64,000 nucleotides of DNA from Nostoc sp. CENA543. Lineage in GTDB: Bacteria > Cyanobacteriota > Cyanobacteriia > Cyanobacteriales > Nostocaceae. The position numbers and the translations under genes were made by a program. A model generated the notes under the pieces. It was not told the origin of the DNA. It saw only the letters and a list, made by a program, of their open reading frames with translations, and ran no database searches. How positions within the stretch are numbered: position 1 is the first letter of the stretch; the number at the start of each line of letters is the position of its first letter. Below, piece after piece: positions 44,546-53,557 of the stretch. Location: assembly GCF_002896875.1 (NCBI RefSeq), contig NZ_CP023278.1, positions 2,976,001-3,040,000 of the forward strand, read 5' to 3'.

Positions 44546-46294
44546 GTGTCCCACATCGGTAAGACTGCGGTTCACTGCATAAATCCTGATTGTCAACGTC
44601 CCTATCCTCAACCTTGGGGTAGTAAATTTTGTACCAGTTGTGGCGAGGTGCTACATCTGTTAGATCGTTATATACCGATCGCAGCTTTGGGTTCTGGGGG
44701 ATTTGCTCAGATTTATACAGTCTGGGATGAAGTGACACAGACCGAAAAAGTGCTGAAAGTGTTGGTAGAAGAATCACCAAAGGCACTGGAATTATTTACG
44801 CAAGAGGCGGAAGTTTTGGTGAGTTTACGCCATCCTGGTGTACCCAAAGTTGAAGCTGATGGTAATTTTCAAATTAATTTGTCTAATCCTAAACCGCGCC
44901 AGTTAGCTTGTCTGGTGATGGAAAAAATTAACGGGCCGACTTTAGCAGAGATTTTAGATAATTATCCCCAAGGTTGCCCAGAACAAGTGGTGATCAACTG
45001 GTTAATTCAAGCACTCAAAATTTTACAGGAATTGCATAAACGCCAAATCATTCACCGCGATATCAAACCTTCAAATTTAATGTTGCGGACTCCCGTATCG
45101 ACAGCACTACCCAATCAAGGGGGAATCGGTTGGGAACAATTAGTGTTGATTGATTTTGGTGGAGCTAAACACGTTAAGATGGCAAGACTGCGACAAGAAT
45201 CTAGTTCCACTAGATTATTTTCGTCAGGTTACAGTCCACCAGAACAAATCACTGGGGGAAATGTGGGGCCGGAGGCTGATTTTTACGCCTTGGGACGCAC
45301 GATGATTGAATTGCTGACAGGGACATATCCCCCAGATTTGGAAGATCCGCAAACAGGGACTTTGCAATGGCGGAATCGAGTCAATGTTAATTCCCAGTTA
45401 GCAGATTTACTGGATGAAATGGTGAATGAGAATGTGCGATCGCGTCCTGCTAGTGCTGCTATTATTCTCAAAAGATTAACCAAAATTACTCAACCCAGTT
45501 CATCTTCACTATCAACTGATTGGCAGAAATTCCTAACTCAAGTAGCTCATCAATGGCAAGTTTTATTACAAGGATTTGAGCAAGCTTTTGGTAACTTTGG
45601 TAAAACCATTCGCAAACTAATTTTGTGGATATTTAAAACCATCTACCAAATTTTTACAGCTTGTCTATCAACAATTTGGGCAATGCTACTTGCTGGTTTG
45701 GGTGCTGGGGTGGGGACAATTTTCGGTTTTATTTTGGCTTATCATACCAGTTTAGGCGTTAACATAGCCGAATTTATCTCTACACAACTACCTGAATTAA
45801 CTCAAAACTCCCAGTCTCTTGCGGGTGCAGAAATGCTGCTGTTTGCTACCGCCGGTTTAGGTACAGCTTTTGGCATCACCGTATCTGGGTGTTTTGCTCA
45901 AAGACGGCGGTTGTTTGTTACATCCTCAATGGGTATAATTAGCTATGCTTTTAGTTGGTTATTGTGGCGAGTAATTAGTGCAAACGGCGATCGCGGTGAA
46001 GGTTTAGTTGCAGCTGTAGCAATTGGCGTTTTTTTGTTAGCACTCAGCATCGGATTTCGCAGCCATCACATAGTTTATGCCGTCATCGGCGGCTTTGGTG
46101 CAGCAATGGGTTTTGCCACACTGCTACTTTTAGAATTCCCCACCACAGCATTGCAATTTTCCAACTCTCCCACACTCTCAGAACTGTCCCTACCCATAGC
46201 ATTGTTCAGTTCTGTAGGTATGTTTATGAGTTTTTGGTTCAGTGTTAGTTACTACCTAATTGTCCCAGGATTAAAGTTTTTGGGCTGGCGTTAG
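44546..46294 (+). CDS. membrane Ser/Thr protein kinase with N-terminal zinc ribbon
   Basis: A 582-residue kinase from GTG 44546. Residues 10-32 are a zinc ribbon ([11 protein letters not shown], then KFCTSCG). The kinase domain has [21 protein letters not shown] (Lys), [11 protein letters not shown] (catalytic loop) and [10 protein letters not shown] (DFG). About six membrane spans fill residues 375-580 ([39 protein letters not shown], and others). This is the Spk-type layout found in cyanobacteria. Substrate unknown. Confidence 0.92.
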   Translation: MSHIGKTAVHCINPDCQRPYPQPWGSKFCTSCGEVLHLLDRYIPIAALGSGGFAQIYTVWDEVTQTEKVLKVLVEESPKALELFTQEAEVLVSLRHPGVPKVEADGNFQINLSNPKPRQLACLVMEKINGPTLAEILDNYPQGCPEQVVINWLIQALKILQELHKRQIIHRDIKPSNLMLRTPVSTALPNQGGIGWEQLVLIDFGGAKHVKMARLRQESSSTRLFSSGYSPPEQITGGNVGPEADFYALGRTMIELLTGTYPPDLEDPQTGTLQWRNRVNVNSQLADLLDEMVNENVRSRPASAAIILKRLTKITQPSSSSLSTDWQKFLTQVAHQWQVLLQGFEQAFGNFGKTIRKLILWIFKTIYQIFTACLSTIWAMLLAGLGAGVGTIFGFILAYHTSLGVNIAEFISTQLPELTQNSQSLAGAEMLLFATAGLGTAFGITVSGCFAQRRRLFVTSSMGIISYAFSWLLWRVISANGDRGEGLVAAVAIGVFLLALSIGFRSHHIVYAVIGGFGAAMGFATLLLLEFPTTALQFSNSPTLSELSLPIALFSSVGMFMSFWFSVSYYLIVPGLKFLGWR

Positions 46295-46603
46295 GCTGGG
46301 GATTGGGCATTGGGCATTGGGCATTGGGCATTGGGCATTGGGCATTGGGCATTGGGCATTGGGCATTGGGCATTGGGCATTGGGCATTGGGCATTGGGTA
46401 TGGGGAACAAGGTAGACAAGGTAGACAAGGTAGAATTTATCTGTCAACTCATTACTTATTACTCATTACTTATTACTCATTACTTATTACTCATTACTCA
46501 TTACTCATTACTTATTACTCAGCACTTTACATATTTCCTCTTGAGAAAATTGACACATCAGGTTAAGCTTCCTTAGCGTAACTGCAAACTGTGGCAATAG
46601 GTA
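46295..46603. other. 309-base gap made of repeats
   Basis: The (GGGCATT)13 array, three TAGACAAGG units and ATTACTCATTACTTATTACT-type units fill it up to about 46520. Only the last 80 bases are unique and could hold the GH116 promoter. Confidence 0.8.
46305..46395. repeat. (GGGCATT)13 perfect tandem heptamer
   Basis: Thirteen exact units in a row, the longest perfect array in the window, starting ten bases after the kinase stop. Because every strand reading is free of stops for long stretches, it creates false open frames. Confidence 0.97.
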
Positions 46604-49036
46604 ATGACAAATCCAACCTCCCCGCAAATTCCCGCTTGCACTTGGCATCGTTCTATTGGTTTAGGCTGGGACAAACCTTATACTGTTCGCTACGCAAGTA
46701 ATATTGATGATGGGCCTTGGCATGGGATGCCTTTAGGTGGCTTTGGTGCTGGTTGCATCGGACGTTCTTCGCGGGGAGATTTTAATCTATGGCACATTGA
46801 CGGCGGTGAACACGTTTTTCAAAACTTCCCGGCTTGTCAATTTAGTGTATTTGAATCTGACGGCACATCTTCCCAAGCTTATGCTTTGGCAACAACAGCA
46901 CCAACAGATGGGACTCTGCAAACATGGCAATGGTACCCAGCTAATCAAGCAGGGGAGCAGGGGAGCAGGGGAGCAGGGGAGATATCCCACACAGGTACAT
47001 ATCACGCACTGTATCCCCGTAGCTGGTTTGTGTATGAAAATGTTTTGCAAACACAGCTAACCTGTGAGCAGTTTTCCCCTGTCTGGGCGCATAATTACAA
47101 AGAAACTAGTTATCCGGTGGCGGTGTTTGTGTGGCAAGCACATAATGCCACTAATGCACCCATCACTCTTAGTATTATGCTGACTTGGCAGAATATGACT
47201 GGTTGGTTTACCAATGCCCTCAAATCTCCAGAGGTGAAGGTGCGAGATGATGGAAGTCCGGTTTATGAGTATCAGCCGCGTTTGGGTGAGAGTCGGGGTA
47301 ATTATAATTATTTAGTGGAAAGTCCCCAAGCTTTGGGGTGTTTTTTAGGAAGGGAGGGGACGACAGAACCTCTACAGGAAGGTGAAGGGAGTTGGTGTAT
47401 TGCCACTCAAAAACATCCGCAAGTGGAAGTGTTTTATCATAGCCGTTGGCATCCTGTTGGTGATGGGGATGAAATTTGGCAAAGCTTTAGTCAGGATGGT
47501 TCATTACCTGATGTGATAGATATTACCCCAGCCGCAGACAATGAACAAATCGGGGCAGCGATCGCAGTTCGTTTGACTCTGCAACCAGGGGAAAGTCTAG
47601 AAATTCCCTTTGTTCTGGCTTGGGATTTCCCCGTCACTGAATTTGCGGCGGGGGTGAATTATCACCGCAGATATACAGACTTTTTTGGTACTAATGGTAA
47701 CAATGCTTGGGCGATCGCTACTACTGCTTTAACTCATTATCAAACTTGGCAAGAGCAAATTCAAGCTTGGCAGCAACCAATTTTAGACCGGGAAGATTTG
47801 CCCAATTGGTTTAAAATGGCTCTATTTAATGAACTATACGACCTTACCAGTGGTGGAACTCTCTGGAGTGCAGCGACAAAACACGATCCCATCGGTCAAT
47901 TTGCTGTATTAGAGTGTTTAGATTACCGATGGTATGAAAGTTTAGATGTGAGATTATACGGTTCTTTTGGGTTGTTGTTACTATTCCCAGAACTGGAAAA
48001 GGCGGTAATGCGTGCATTTGCCAGGGCAATTCCCCAAGGTGATGATACACCCCGTGTTATTGGCTATTACTATACTATCGGTGCAGAAAGTCCTATTGCT
48101 GTGCGAAAAGCCATTGGTGCCACACCCCACGATTTAGGCGCGCCGAATGAACACGTTTGGGAGAAAACTAACTACACCAGTTATCAAGACTGTAATTTGT
48201 GGAAGGATTTAGGCTGTGATTTTGTCTTGCAGGTTTACCGTGATTATCTATTTACGGGTGCCAATGATGTAGAGTTTCTCCAAGATTGCTGGGATGCAGT
48301 TGTTCAGACTCTAGATTACGTCAAAGCCTTTGATTTAGATGGGGATGGCATTCCCGAAAACTCCGGCGCACCGGATCAAACCTTTGATGATTGGCGACTG
48401 CAAGGCGTGAGTGCCTATTGTGGCGGTTTATGGATGGCAGCCCTAGAAGCAGCGATCGCCATTAGCGATATTTTAATCTTAAATCAGCCCGACGCAGAAA
48501 AATTACTCCAGCAAAAATCTCTTTACCAGACTTGGCTAACCCAATCCTTACCCATCTATCAACAGAAACTCTGGAACGGCAAATATTATCGCCTAGATAG
48601 CGAAAGCGGTTCCGATGTGGTGATGGCAGATCAATTGTGTGGACAATTTTACGCCTACTTACTAGATTTACCAGAAATTGTGCCGAGCGATCGCGCCATT
48701 TCCGCCTTAAGAACTGTGTATGATGCCTGCTTCCTCAAATTCTACAACGGTCAATTTGGTGCAGCTAATGGTGTACTTCCCGACGGTTCACCAGAAAACC
48801 CCAACGCCACCCACCCCCTAGAAGTATGGACAGGAATTAACTTTGGACTAGCCGCCTTCTTAGCCCAGATGGGAATGAAAGATGAAGCCTTACGATTAAC
48901 CCAAGCCGTAGTGGAGCAAATTTATAGTAATGGCTTACAATTTCGCACACCAGAAGCCATTACCCCAGTCGGAACCTTCCGCGCCAGTACCTACTTACGC
49001 GCAATGGCTATTTGGGGGGTTTATTTAGTGTTGTGA
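46604..49036 (+). CDS. GH116 family glycoside hydrolase (GBA2-like beta-glucosidase)
   Basis: An 810-residue protein of the GH116 group, which includes human non-lysosomal glucosylceramidase GBA2. The N-terminal beta-sandwich (MPLGGFGAGCIGRSSRGDFN) is followed by an (alpha/alpha)6 domain. AVLECLDYRWYESLDVRLYG holds the likely nucleophile Glu, and GAPDQTFDDWRLQGVSAYCG the likely acid/base Asp. Residues 116-126 (AGEQGSRGAGE) are read from four GCAGGGGA units, a small repeat insertion in the first domain. Likely beta-glucosidase or beta-xylosidase; the true substrate is unknown. A ceramide-glucosyltransferase-like HpnI gene lies next door. Confidence 0.9.
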   Translation: MTNPTSPQIPACTWHRSIGLGWDKPYTVRYASNIDDGPWHGMPLGGFGAGCIGRSSRGDFNLWHIDGGEHVFQNFPACQFSVFESDGTSSQAYALATTAPTDGTLQTWQWYPANQAGEQGSRGAGEISHTGTYHALYPRSWFVYENVLQTQLTCEQFSPVWAHNYKETSYPVAVFVWQAHNATNAPITLSIMLTWQNMTGWFTNALKSPEVKVRDDGSPVYEYQPRLGESRGNYNYLVESPQALGCFLGREGTTEPLQEGEGSWCIATQKHPQVEVFYHSRWHPVGDGDEIWQSFSQDGSLPDVIDITPAADNEQIGAAIAVRLTLQPGESLEIPFVLAWDFPVTEFAAGVNYHRRYTDFFGTNGNNAWAIATTALTHYQTWQEQIQAWQQPILDREDLPNWFKMALFNELYDLTSGGTLWSAATKHDPIGQFAVLECLDYRWYESLDVRLYGSFGLLLLFPELEKAVMRAFARAIPQGDDTPRVIGYYYTIGAESPIAVRKAIGATPHDLGAPNEHVWEKTNYTSYQDCNLWKDLGCDFVLQVYRDYLFTGANDVEFLQDCWDAVVQTLDYVKAFDLDGDGIPENSGAPDQTFDDWRLQGVSAYCGGLWMAALEAAIAISDILILNQPDAEKLLQQKSLYQTWLTQSLPIYQQKLWNGKYYRLDSESGSDVVMADQLCGQFYAYLLDLPEIVPSDRAISALRTVYDACFLKFYNGQFGAANGVLPDGSPENPNATHPLEVWTGINFGLAAFLAQMGMKDEALRLTQAVVEQIYSNGLQFRTPEAITPVGTFRASTYLRAMAIWGVYLVL
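46949..46980. repeat. (GCAGGGGA)4 inside the GH116 coding sequence
   Basis: Four exact 8-bp units within the gene, in a region where relatives would have a loop. Confidence 0.9.
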
Positions 49037-49039
49037 GTT

Positions 49040-49290
49040 GGGCATGGGGCATGGGGCATAGGGCATAGGGCATGGGGCATAGGGCATAGGGATTGGGATA
49101 TTTGATTTTGGGAGTTGCGTAAATGCGTGATGAACTGAGACTTTTGTGCAAAGCAGAAAATTAATTCTTTGCACCTTTGCGCCTTTGCGTGAGACAAAAA
49201 TCATCCCATTAATAAGCAACGCCTGATTTTGAATTGCGAATTGCGAATTGCGTTAGCGAAGCGGGGCGTTAGCCCATTGCGAATTGCGAA
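49040..49290. repeat. STRR blocks between GH116 and hpnI
   Basis: 49040-49092 holds GGGGCAT/AGGGCAT heptamers. 49150-49200 has TTTGCACCTTTGCGCCTTTG-type units. 49230-49290 has GCGAATT heptamers interrupted by GCGTTAGCGAAGCGGGGCG. Confidence 0.9.
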
Positions 49291-49295
49291 TTGTT

Positions 49296-50507
49296 TCAAA
49301 TTACTTCCAATTTTCCCCCAGGAATTAACTTAAGTCTGCGTCCTCGCCATTCGATGGTGTTACCTACCAGTCCGTAGCACCAGAGGAGAAAACTTACTAA
49401 GTCACGGATGGGGACTAACCATAAAAACTTGGTGGTAATGGGATCTTGGAGACACCAAACAGCCATTACCCAGGCAAGAATTAATCTCGTTCCCCAGGTT
49501 AATAACAGGACTAACAAACCCCATATTGATCCGCCCGTTGCTAACAAAAACAACAAACTAACGGCTGTACCTTGAGTAAATATCAGTCCTAAATATCCCC
49601 CAGGACGAGAAAACCTCGTGCAGAAATTCCAGCGTGTCTGACGTTGAATTAAATCAGTCAGGCTTTCTGTAGCGATCGCATGATTGATAATATATTCACT
49701 CAACACGACTTGATAACCGATTTGGGTGGGTAAATATCCCAGTTGAAAATCATCCGCTAAATAATCAGCGATGGCGGTAAATCCCCCAATGGCTTCTAAA
49801 ACCGTCTTGCGAATAGCAATAGTGGGGCCAAGAGCAAATTTCATCCCCTCTAGCTTTCGCGCCACCAATACCCCTGTATGATATTCTGTGGCAATGCCTA
49901 CAGCTTCTAAAATTGCCACCCATCCCCTGACTACAGGCCGATATAAACAAGTAACTACACCCACAGATTCCTGTTGCATGGGTTGAATGACTTGTTGTAA
50001 ATAGTCTGAACCAACGCTGATATCGCTATCAGCCAGGACGAGAAAAGGGTGTTTTGCTTGGGTAACAGCATTAGCTAAATTACAGACTTTGAGATTTGTG
50101 CCGATTGTGCGATCGCTAATCACTAGACTAATATCAACATTGGGGAAGTCTGCAATAATTTGCTTGACAACAGCCACACATGGATCATTGCCATCACGCA
50201 CACAGAAAATAATTTCATATTCTGGATAATCTTGTAGGCAAAAAGATTTAAAGTTTTCATAAGTATCAATATCCAGTCCACAAATTGGTTTTAAAACACT
50301 AATCGGTGGCTGGAAATCTGATGCTGTTGTCGTTGGCTGTGAGCAAAAATCTATGACTGCATAAACACCATAGCAATAATAGCAAATAGCTGATAAGCAC
50401 AAAATCAGCAGCAAATAGTAGCATCCAAAATTAATAAATGCACTATAATTTGCCAAATTTTTTAGCGATTCTGTAAGGAAATCAGGTAGTAAAGAAATTA
50501 AGTCCAT
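49296..50507 (-). CDS. hpnI: HpnI-like hopanoid/ceramide glycosyltransferase (GT2/GT21)
   Basis: A 403-residue membrane glycosyltransferase; I start at ATG 50507 (MDLISLLPDFLTES) because the upstream ATG 50543 lies in TGACTAA repeats. PPISVLKPICGLDIDTYEN, FCVRDGNDP, VLADSDISVG (D-x-D) and QRQTRW (Q-x2-RW) are the GT motifs. Spans lie at the N-terminus and in the last 130 residues. Close to HpnI, which adds N-acetylglucosamine to bacteriohopanetetrol, and more distantly to ceramide glucosyltransferase. hpnJ and a squalene-type synthase about 5 kb away support the hopanoid role. Confidence 0.85.
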   Translation of the reverse strand: MDLISLLPDFLTESLKNLANYSAFINFGCYYLLLILCLSAICYYCYGVYAVIDFCSQPTTTASDFQPPISVLKPICGLDIDTYENFKSFCLQDYPEYEIIFCVRDGNDPCVAVVKQIIADFPNVDISLVISDRTIGTNLKVCNLANAVTQAKHPFLVLADSDISVGSDYLQQVIQPMQQESVGVVTCLYRPVVRGWVAILEAVGIATEYHTGVLVARKLEGMKFALGPTIAIRKTVLEAIGGFTAIADYLADDFQLGYLPTQIGYQVVLSEYIINHAIATESLTDLIQRQTRWNFCTRFSRPGGYLGLIFTQGTAVSLLFLLATGGSIWGLLVLLLTWGTRLILAWVMAVWCLQDPITTKFLWLVPIRDLVSFLLWCYGLVGNTIEWRGRRLKLIPGGKLEVI

Positions 50508-50523
50508 ATTTATCGATATATTA

Positions 50524-50575
50524 CAAAAGGAAGAATTAGTCATTAGTCATTAGTCATTAGTCATCAGTTTTTCTT
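50524..50575. repeat. TTAGTCA heptamer array upstream of hpnI
   Basis: Four or so TTAGTCA units (reverse TGACTAA), followed by CCCCTATTTCCCC sequence. It provides the spurious upstream ATG for hpnI. Confidence 0.85.
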
Positions 50576-50642
50576 CCCCTATTTCCCCTTGTTACTTCTA
50601 CGGTGTACACACAAGTCTTATAACCTTGTCTCACATCGTTGT

Positions 50643-50720
50643 GATCCCCCCTAACCCCCCTTGAAAAAAGGAGGGAACAAGAATCAAAATCCCCCTTAAA
50701 AAGGGGGATTTAGGGGGATC
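50643..50720. repeat. inverted repeat element GATCCCCC...GGGGGATC
   Basis: The left arm GATCCCCCCTAACCCCCCTT (50643-50662) is near-complementary to the right arm AAGGGGGATTTAGGGGGATC (50701-50720). An inner hairpin ATCCCCCTT/AAGGGGGAT lies at 50689-50709. A small palindromic element between divergent genes. Confidence 0.85.
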
Positions 50721-50799
50721 AAGCCATATTCTGCACCTAGCAAAAAGTGTGTACATCGTAGCTTGTCCCCAATCCCCAGTCCCCAGTCCCCAATCCCTT

Positions 50800-52434
50800 A
50801 TGAATCTAATTGCCTTTTTAATACGTTCCTCATGGCAGATGGTGACGATTGCAATTATCACCGGATTTTTGAGTGGCGGTAGCAGTGCGGGACTAATTGC
50901 CCTGATCAGCACGGCTGCAAGTCGCACTCAGTCTACACCTGTCACCTTAATTGCTTGGGGATTTGCTGGGTTAGCGATAGTAGCACTCGTTACCAGTATT
51001 ATGTCCCAAATGGTGTTGATTCGTTTGGCGCAAAATGCAGTTTTACAGTTAAGAATGCGTTTGAGTCGTCAGATTTTAGCATCGGAGTTAAGCCATTTAG
51101 AACAGTTAGGCAATTCTCGACTGTTAGCATCGTTGATTGAAGATATTCAAGCTGTTGCCAATGCAGTTTATCAGATGCCGACGTTATTTATTAATTTGGC
51201 GATTGTTTTTGGTTGTGTAGTGTATATCACTTGGCTATCTTGGATAGTTTTGCTGATGGTTGTGAGTTTAGCAGTAGTGGCGATCGCTAGTTGTCAATGG
51301 CTCTTAAATCGCGGTGAAAAAATGCTAGCTTTGGCGCGGGAAGATGAGGATAAAATATTTCAGCATCTAGGAACTCTAACCGCAGGAATTAAAGAATTAA
51401 AACTACACCATCAACGAAGACAAGTATTTTTAGAAGATAAATTACAGTCAACATCTGCTAATTTCCGTCATCATAATGTCACGGGATTAAGTTTTTTTGC
51501 TGTAACTTCTAGTTGGGGTCAACTTATCTTTTTCTTTGCATTAGGATTTGTTTTATTTACACTGCCAAATTTATTAACAGTCAATCAGCAAACCCTCTCC
51601 GGCTATATTTTAACCTTCACTTATTTAGTCGTGCCGATGGACAATATTATTGGCAAACTCCCCTTACTCAGCAAAGCCAGTATTGCATTACAAAAAATTG
51701 AATCTCTAGGTTTATCTTTAGCTAGCCGTACTGAAAAAGTCAATACTCAACCACCAGCAGTTAATTCCCATTGGCACAGCTTAAAATTTCGCGAAGTTAC
51801 TCACACCTATTACACAGATAAAGAAGATAGTAGTTTCATCCTTGGCCCCATTGACTTGACTATTTATCCCCAAGAAATAGTTTTCATTGTTGGTGGTAAT
51901 GGTAGCGGTAAATCTACCTTAGCTAAATTAATTACAGGTTTGTATATTCCTGAAAATGGCAAAGTCTTATTAGATGGTGAACTGATTAATGAACAAAACC
52001 GCGAATGGTATCGTCAATATTTTTCTGTAGTATTTGCTGACTTTTATTTATTTGAAGAACTCTTGGGGTTAGACAATCCTTATTTAGATAAACAAGCGCA
52101 AAACTATCTCCGGCAACTGCAATTAGACCACAAAGTTACAATTACTAACGGTCAACTTTCCACCACAGCCCTTTCTCAAGGACAGCGTAAACGTTTAGCT
52201 TTATTGACAGCTTATTTAGAAGATAGACCGATTTATTTATTTGATGAATGGGCAGCAGATCAAGACCCAGTATTTAAAGATATCTTTTACACTCAACTAT
52301 TACCAGAATTAAAAAGTAGAGGCAAAACAGTGTTAGTCATTAGCCACGACGATCGCTATTTTGACTTAGCAGACCGCATAATTAAATTAGAATACGGCAA
52401 AATTGCCTATAGTAAGCAAACTAGCACTCGTTAG
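50800..52434 (+). CDS. cyclic-peptide-export-type ABC transporter (SyrD/YojI-like)
   Basis: A 544-residue half-transporter. I start at ATG 50800 (MNLIAFLIRSSWQMVTIAII); the frame extends to 50749 only through CCCCAGT repeat DNA. Six spans fill residues 10-300. The ATPase domain has VGGNGSGKSTLAKL and YLFDEWAADQDP as Walker A and B, with the signature altered to LSQGQRKRLAL. The DEWAADQDP motif is typical of SyrD/YojI/PvdE exporters of cyclic peptides and siderophores. No peptide synthetase is nearby; with hpnI upstream, a lipid substrate cannot be excluded. Confidence 0.88.
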   Translation: MNLIAFLIRSSWQMVTIAIITGFLSGGSSAGLIALISTAASRTQSTPVTLIAWGFAGLAIVALVTSIMSQMVLIRLAQNAVLQLRMRLSRQILASELSHLEQLGNSRLLASLIEDIQAVANAVYQMPTLFINLAIVFGCVVYITWLSWIVLLMVVSLAVVAIASCQWLLNRGEKMLALAREDEDKIFQHLGTLTAGIKELKLHHQRRQVFLEDKLQSTSANFRHHNVTGLSFFAVTSSWGQLIFFFALGFVLFTLPNLLTVNQQTLSGYILTFTYLVVPMDNIIGKLPLLSKASIALQKIESLGLSLASRTEKVNTQPPAVNSHWHSLKFREVTHTYYTDKEDSSFILGPIDLTIYPQEIVFIVGGNGSGKSTLAKLITGLYIPENGKVLLDGELINEQNREWYRQYFSVVFADFYLFEELLGLDNPYLDKQAQNYLRQLQLDHKVTITNGQLSTTALSQGQRKRLALLTAYLEDRPIYLFDEWAADQDPVFKDIFYTQLLPELKSRGKTVLVISHDDRYFDLADRIIKLEYGKIAYSKQTSTR

Positions 52435-52446
52435 GGAATAGTAAAG

Positions 52447-52818
52447 ATGCCAGAAGCTAAAAATGTCCTTGGTACAGATTTAGAAGTTTGCTGTACCTCT
52501 CCCATGACTGGGTTTTATCGCGATGGTTTTTGTTCCACAGGTGCTTATGATACCGGAATGCACGTTGTTTGCGCCCAAGTCACAGCCGAATTTTTAACGT
52601 TTACCAAATCACACGGTAACGACCTCAGCACACCATACCCTGAGTATAACTTTCCTGGATTAAAACCTGGCGATCGCTGGTGTTTATGTGCATCCCGTTG
52701 GCAAGAAGCCCTAGAAGCCGGCGTTGCTCCCCCTGTGGTGCTGACAGCAACTCACGCTAGGGCTTTAGAGGTTTGTAATTTAGCAGATTTAAAAGCCCAC
52801 GCTTTAGTTTCTAACTAA
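52447..52818 (+). CDS. DUF2237 family protein
   Basis: A 123-residue protein of the DUF2237 family: NVLGTDLEVCCTSPMTGFYR, DGFCSTGAYDTGMHVVCAQV, GNDLSTPYPEYNFPGLKPGD and RWCLCASRW. The conserved Cys/His residues hint at metal binding, but function is unknown. It starts 12 bases after the ABC gene. The last bases of its stop codon region belong to a 40-bp direct repeat (52815-52854). Confidence 0.92.
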   Translation: MPEAKNVLGTDLEVCCTSPMTGFYRDGFCSTGAYDTGMHVVCAQVTAEFLTFTKSHGNDLSTPYPEYNFPGLKPGDRWCLCASRWQEALEAGVAPPVVLTATHARALEVCNLADLKAHALVSN

Positions 52819-52854
52819 GACAAATAAACTCTAAATACACGGGGGTGAATCTAA
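52815..52854. repeat. 40-bp direct repeat, left copy
   Basis: CTAAGACAAATAAACTCTAA, then ATACACGGGGGTGAATCTAA. It overlaps the DUF2237 stop codon and matches 54438-54477 at 39 of 40 positions. The two bound a 1.6-kb island. Confidence 0.93.
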
Positions 52855-52865
52855 ATTTACTCGAA

Positions 52866-53033
52866 GCCGGTTGGAGGACTGACAACGCAATTCAAGGGCT
52901 TGGGCGCGCACCACACAAACCAAGCATCTGCACCCATATTTCGTCCTATAACCACCAATGTCAGAGGTGAACGCAGATTCATCGAAAGCGACTATCCCTC
53001 TCCACCCACGAGGGGATGGAGAGGGATAGTCGC
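52866..53033 (+). ncRNA. possible structured RNA, unassigned
   Basis: Several pairings can form together: CTGACA (about 52886) with TGTCAG (52959-52964); GCTTGG with CCAAGC; ATCTGC (52926-52931) with GCAGAT; and a perfect 17-bp stem GCGACTATCCCTCTCCA (52988-53004) with TGGAGAGGGATAGTCGC (53017-53033). The string GGTGAACGCAGATTCATCGA before the last stem reminds me of guide-RNA scaffolds at the right ends of IS200/IS605 elements, but no TnpB gene is present. Strand and identity are uncertain. Confidence 0.3.
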
Positions 53034-53107
53034 CCCGTCGCTTGGGGTATAGGGTATAGGGCATCGGCGATCTCTTCCCCATGCCCCATGCCCAATTCCC
53101 CATGCCC

Positions 53108-53139
53108 AAAAACTCCACCCAAAAGGGGATGGAGTTTTT
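53108..53139. repeat. second hairpin with the same loop motif
   Basis: AAAAACTCCA and TGGAGTTTTT pair over 10 bp. Its loop CCCAAAAGGGGA is nearly that of the 17-bp stem at 52988-53033 (CCCACGAGGGGA). A T-run follows, so it could end transcription from the left. Confidence 0.65.
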
Positions 53140-53209
53140 CATTAGCATGCTCGTCGTTTGGACAGTCTCGGCGCACTCACACGGGGGCAAAGAAAGGGGC
53201 TAATGTGAT

Positions 53210-53242
53210 AAAGCGGTGGGTCTTACCTGCCGCTTTGTTTTT
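53210..53242 (+). terminator. terminator-like hairpin before the toxin operon
   Basis: AAAGCGG (53210-53216) pairs with CCGCTTT (53230-53236), extended by GGG/CCT pairs, then GTTTTTTC. It lies about 70 bases before the antitoxin gene. Confidence 0.7.
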
Positions 53243-53311
53243 TCTGAAATTTTGGTTTGCAGATAAACTGAAATAGTGACTTCTATCTTGGCTGGAACTA
53301 GGGAGATGAAG

Positions 53312-53557
53312 ATGATACAAGGAAAAACTGAATCTAATAACGGTAAACAGAGTGAATTCTCTGTGTGGGGAAAAGAGCTAGAGCGACTAGCACAAGAAGG
53401 TGTGAAGAGAGAAATTACCAAACATAAAGTTGCTGGTCATCCAATTTTTTATTCTCTCAAAGGCTTACCCATTATGGAGTTATCAGATGGTCGTTGCTTT
53501 GAATATCATCTACGAAAAGACGGAACACGAGAAATCATCCGCGAAGTTAACAATTGA
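53312..53557 (+). CDS. probable antitoxin partner of the zeta toxin
   Basis: An 81-residue protein from ATG 53312 (MIQGKTESNNGKQ), with GGGAG six bases upstream; ATG 53306 and GTG 53276 are alternatives. The centre VAGHPIFYSLKGLPIMELSD, then GRCFEYHLRKDGTREIIREV, looks like a small beta-strand domain. I do not recognise a named family. Its stop overlaps the toxin start (TGATG), the usual order of antitoxin then toxin, so the role is inferred from position. Confidence 0.6.
   Translation: MIQGKTESNNGKQSEFSVWGKELERLAQEGVKREITKHKVAGHPIFYSLKGLPIMELSDGRCFEYHLRKDGTREIIREVNN

Larger units (their letters stand above)
52819..53311. other. 493-base gap after DUF2237
   Basis: It carries the left direct repeat, a possible structured RNA (52866-53033), an STRR patch (53042-53107, GGGTATA and GCCCCAT units), a second hairpin and a terminator-like hairpin. 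The open frames across it are by-products of repeat composition. Confidence 0.65.

Noticed and set aside
46303-46576. Two overlapping plus-strand frames of 87-88 codons
   Set aside because: They are readings of the GGGCATT and ATTACTC arrays (GIGHWAL repeats) with no natural protein features.
52831-53276. Frames of 119 codons (minus) and 86 codons (plus) after DUF2237
   Set aside because: They cross hairpins, a possible RNA and STRR units; composition is not protein-like over most of the length and starts lack support.
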